NCBI RefSeq assembly: GCF_002812205.1
Contig: NZ_NPEA01000017.1
Coordinates: 1 to 14,890, forward strand
Origin: Leptospira neocaledonica
Lineage (GTDB): Bacteria; Spirochaetota; Leptospiria; Leptospirales; Leptospiraceae
Direction: 5' to 3'
Length of the DNA: 14,890 nt
The number at the start of each line of letters is the position of its first letter. Position 1 is the first letter of the stretch. Positions 13,364 to 14,890 of the stretch are shown here, piece after piece. The translations under genes and the position numbers were made by a program. Under the pieces are notes generated by a model that saw nothing but the letters and a program-made list of their open reading frames with translations, was not told the origin of the DNA and ran no database searches.

Positions 13364-13393
13364 TTATTATTAGACAAGTTTGTTAGCCATTGC

Positions 13394-13548
13394 GACTAAC
13401 GACCAAGGGTTATCGACGTTGGCGAGCTGAGCAGTTGCGAAGACAGGCACGAGAATTGCTCTGCAATTCGAGTGACTGAGCCAATGTGCCGAAGGCCAAG
13501 CGAGAGTGCGTAGCATCTCGAAGCGCAGCGATAAGCCGATAGTTAGGC
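13394..13548 (-). repeat. attC12 integron recombination site
   Basis: The site runs from GACTAAC to GTTAGGC. Arms GGGTTATCG and CGATAAGCC have one mismatch and no extra base; the centre is the GTTGGCGAGCTGAGC type. It is the attC of repeat copy D and differs in its arms from attC2 and attC10 of the other copies. Confidence 0.9.
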
Positions 13549-13587
13549 GCAGTATCGCTCCTAACACACTGCACCCAAACCCTACTC

Positions 13588-13616
13588 TATAAAATCCTCA
13601 AATAGAATGAAAGCAA
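13588..13616 (-). promoter_or_regulatory. Promoter-like element in repeat copy D
   Basis: On the minus strand TTGCTT, a 17-nt spacer and TTTATA lie at the same place as in copies B and C, pointing toward attC12 and the HNH-like gene. Confidence 0.35.
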
Positions 13617-13631
13617 ATTAGTGGCTAATTC

Positions 13632-13683
13632 ACTTTCACAATATAAAGTAGCGAGCCCTTTTCGTACTATCCAATATGAAAGT
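13632..13683. other. Conserved hairpin in repeat copy D
   Basis: Outer stem ACTTTCA (13632-13638) pairs with TGAAAGT (13677-13683). The inner stem AGTA-CGA pairs with TCGTACT; compared with copy B, G-C became A-T. Confidence 0.6.
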
Positions 13684-13851
13684 GGCAAGAGTTTAAGATA
13701 AGATCTTTAACATGGAAGCTAATCTATCAGTATACGATATAAAACAAGAAAAGGGTGAAAAGCGATCTAACCTTAAGTAGATCGTGATTCGGTTCTAAGG
13801 TAAAATCCAAAACTTATATAATAAAAAAAGGAAAAGAGATCGCGATATTGC

Positions 13852-14004
13852 GCCTAACGACCAAGGTGTTCCGACGTTTTGCGCGTGCGAAGCACTTGGC
13901 GCGAGGCTTGCTTTGCAAGACGAGTGACAAAGCAAAATGTGGCGTAGCCCGAGCGAGAGTTGCGTAGCAAGCTCGAAGCGTAGCGGAAGCACCGATAGTT
14001 ATGC
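13852..14004 (-). repeat. attC13 integron recombination site
   Basis: The site runs from GCCTAAC to GTTATGC. Arms GGTGTTCCG and CGGAAGCACC carry one extra base on the right. The centre is the GTTTTGCGCGTGCG type, so it combines arms like attC8 with a centre like attC9. It belongs to the SH3-protein cassette, which ends ATGGCGCATAAC at 14667. Confidence 0.9.
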
Positions 14005-14021
14005 GCCGTATTCTATTTTCA

Positions 14022-14624
14022 CTATCGAATTGATTCTTGGCTGCATGGATAGTTGTGATCTTTTCCTGGATAAGGAGCACATATTTGCCCTTTTTCATTT
14101 ATAAAAAACTTATAAACGAAATCACTGGCAAGTGGCTTTCCCCAAATTATATTATGAATCCTAAAGAGTTTGCTTTTTCCACATTTTCCAGTTCCTCCGC
14201 CACACATTGGATCAAAATGATAGAAGGAGCCGTCTTTTTCTAAAACATATTTAAGCTCAGGATTAGAATTAAAATTGGTAAACTTGATTGTCATTGGGAG
14301 TTTCAACTCAACAAATTTGCTTCGATCAAATTTTGCCAAAGCTTCTGATGGTATATATCCTTCGGCTGAATTACAAATTTCATGTTCCTTCTTTAGCGTA
14401 CAAAAGCCGCTATCGACTCTAATCCAACCATTAGACTCTTCAAGTTTTCTTCTAATAAGCAATGTCGGATAGAGATTAAAGATCAATTTCGAGTCAGAAG
14501 AAGGTTCTTCTCTCAGCTGAGATGGCTTGATAACTACTAACTCACCCTCTCCTTCATCATCCGCAAAATTAACTGATAATGGCAATAGCAACAAAATAAA
14601 GAGTAATAGTTTAGCAGCTTTCAT
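14022..14624 (-). CDS. Secreted SH3-like domain protein
   Basis: The 200-residue protein starts with a signal peptide (MKAAKLLLFILLLLPLSVNF, likely cut after A21) and should be exported to the periplasm or beyond. At about 30-97 there is a bacterial SH3-like domain: LVVIKPSQLREEPSSDSKLI, then NGWIRVDS and GYIPSEAL, which in other proteins binds peptidoglycan or partner proteins. The rest is unknown but includes cysteines (for example MCGGGTGKCGK and the C-terminal YPCSQ) that may form disulfides. ATG 14624 is chosen because AAGGA lies just before it and the signal peptide begins there; the longer frame runs into attC14. It is the only gene of its cassette, in array direction. Function in cell envelope or phage adsorption is open. 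Confidence 0.8.
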   Translation of the reverse strand: MKAAKLLLFILLLLPLSVNFADDEGEGELVVIKPSQLREEPSSDSKLIFNLYPTLLIRRKLEESNGWIRVDSGFCTLKKEHEICNSAEGYIPSEALAKFDRSKFVELKLPMTIKFTNFNSNPELKYVLEKDGSFYHFDPMCGGGTGKCGKSKLFRIHNIIWGKPLASDFVYKFFINEKGQICAPYPGKDHNYPCSQESIR

Positions 14625-14660
14625 ATTTTCCTTGTAAATGTATAAATTGCAGAATATGGC

Positions 14661-14816
14661 GCATAACGACCAAGGCTTGGCGACGTTGGCGTGCTGAGCG
14701 AAGCGAAGACAGGCACGAGAATTGCTCTGCAATTCGAGTGACTGAGCCAATGTGCCGAAGGCCAAGCGAGAGTTGCAAAGCAATCTCGAAGCGCAGCGAT
14801 AAGCCGATAGTTAGGC
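14661..14816 (-). repeat. attC14 integron recombination site
   Basis: The site runs from GCATAAC to GTTAGGC. Arms GGCTTGGCG and CGATAAGCC pair with mismatches. The centre is the GTTGGCG-GCTGAGC type. It belongs to a cassette that continues past the right edge. Confidence 0.88.
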
Positions 14817-14829
14817 GCAGTGGACGTAA

Positions 14830-14890
14830 TTAAGATATCAGTCGCTTTCCGGTAACGTCAAAAGAAAAGTATGATTTGCAGACCGCGCAA
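14830..14890 (-). CDS. Possible C-terminal end of a further cassette gene
   Basis: On the minus strand one frame is open from the window edge to TAA at 14830-14832, encoding the end CKSYFSFDVTGKRLIS. The stop is 13 bp from attC14, the distance seen for the other array-direction genes. A second frame is also open here (to TGA at about 14842), so the reading is uncertain and no function can be given. Confidence 0.3.
   Translation of the reverse strand, partial: CAVCKSYFSFDVTGKRLIS

Larger units (their letters stand above)
13549..13851 (-). repeat. Non-coding repeat cassette, copy D
   Basis: This complete 303-bp cassette body has no gene. It is very close to copy B, with small changes such as GTGGCTAATT for GTGACTAATT. 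In the inner stem of its hairpin a G-C pair is replaced by A-T (AGTA/TACT), keeping the pairing. In array direction the next cassette is the HNH-like gene, in sense. Confidence 0.85.

Noticed and set aside
169..14816. CRISPR array or insertion sequences as explanation for the repeats
   Set aside because: Spacing is irregular (about 0.3-4 kb), repeats are 140-157 bp with dyad symmetry, and no transposase, terminal inverted repeats or cas genes are present.
1..14890. An integron integrase or attI site
   Set aside because: No tyrosine recombinase is encoded in any frame; by orientation it should lie to the right of the window.

Overview
The window is a stretch of an integron gene-cassette array. 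Fourteen attC recombination sites of about 140-157 bp punctuate it, each starting with a GCCTAAC-like box and ending with a GTTAGGC-like box in + coordinates, with complementary inner arms. The outer boxes at the two ends of each cassette match each other (for example GTTAGTTGCC after attC1 and GGCAACTAAC before attC2), so the cassette boundaries can be read directly. Most genes lie on the minus strand with their stop a few bases from an attC, so the array runs right to left and the integrase and attI should lie beyond the right edge. No integrase is in the window. The AT-rich genes, AAGGA-type ribosome binding sites and overall style suggest a spirochaete such as Leptospira. That is an impression from sequence style, not proof.

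Layout, left to right: partial non-coding repeat cassette (copy A); attC1 + VapBC toxin-antitoxin pair (plus strand); attC2 + non-coding repeat cassette copy B; attC3 + TIR-domain protein; attC4 + BrnTA toxin-antitoxin pair (plus strand, with palindromic operator); attC5 + unknown helical protein; attC6 + a 4-kb cassette with two divergent HTH regulators (one frameshifted), an OLD-family ATPase-TOPRIM protein and a HEXXH putative metalloprotease; attC7 + endonuclease/exonuclease/phosphatase-fold nuclease and a small partner; attC8 + Cap12-like TIR effector; attC9 + frameshifted small membrane protein; attC10 + repeat copy C; attC11 + HNH-like protein; attC12 + repeat copy D; attC13 + secreted SH3-like protein; attC14 + the last codons of a possible further gene.

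The cargo is dominated by families used in phage defence and plasmid/array stabilisation: two TIR proteins, OLD-TOPRIM, two nuclease-like proteins and two toxin-antitoxin pairs. The toxin-antitoxin pairs run against the array with their own promoters, as is usual for such cassettes. Two points stand out as possibly undescribed. One is the metalloprotease + OLD-TOPRIM operon. The other is a roughly 302-bp cassette without a gene, present four times, whose copies differ by compensatory changes in a hairpin and carry a promoter-like element that would fire along the array into the next cassette.
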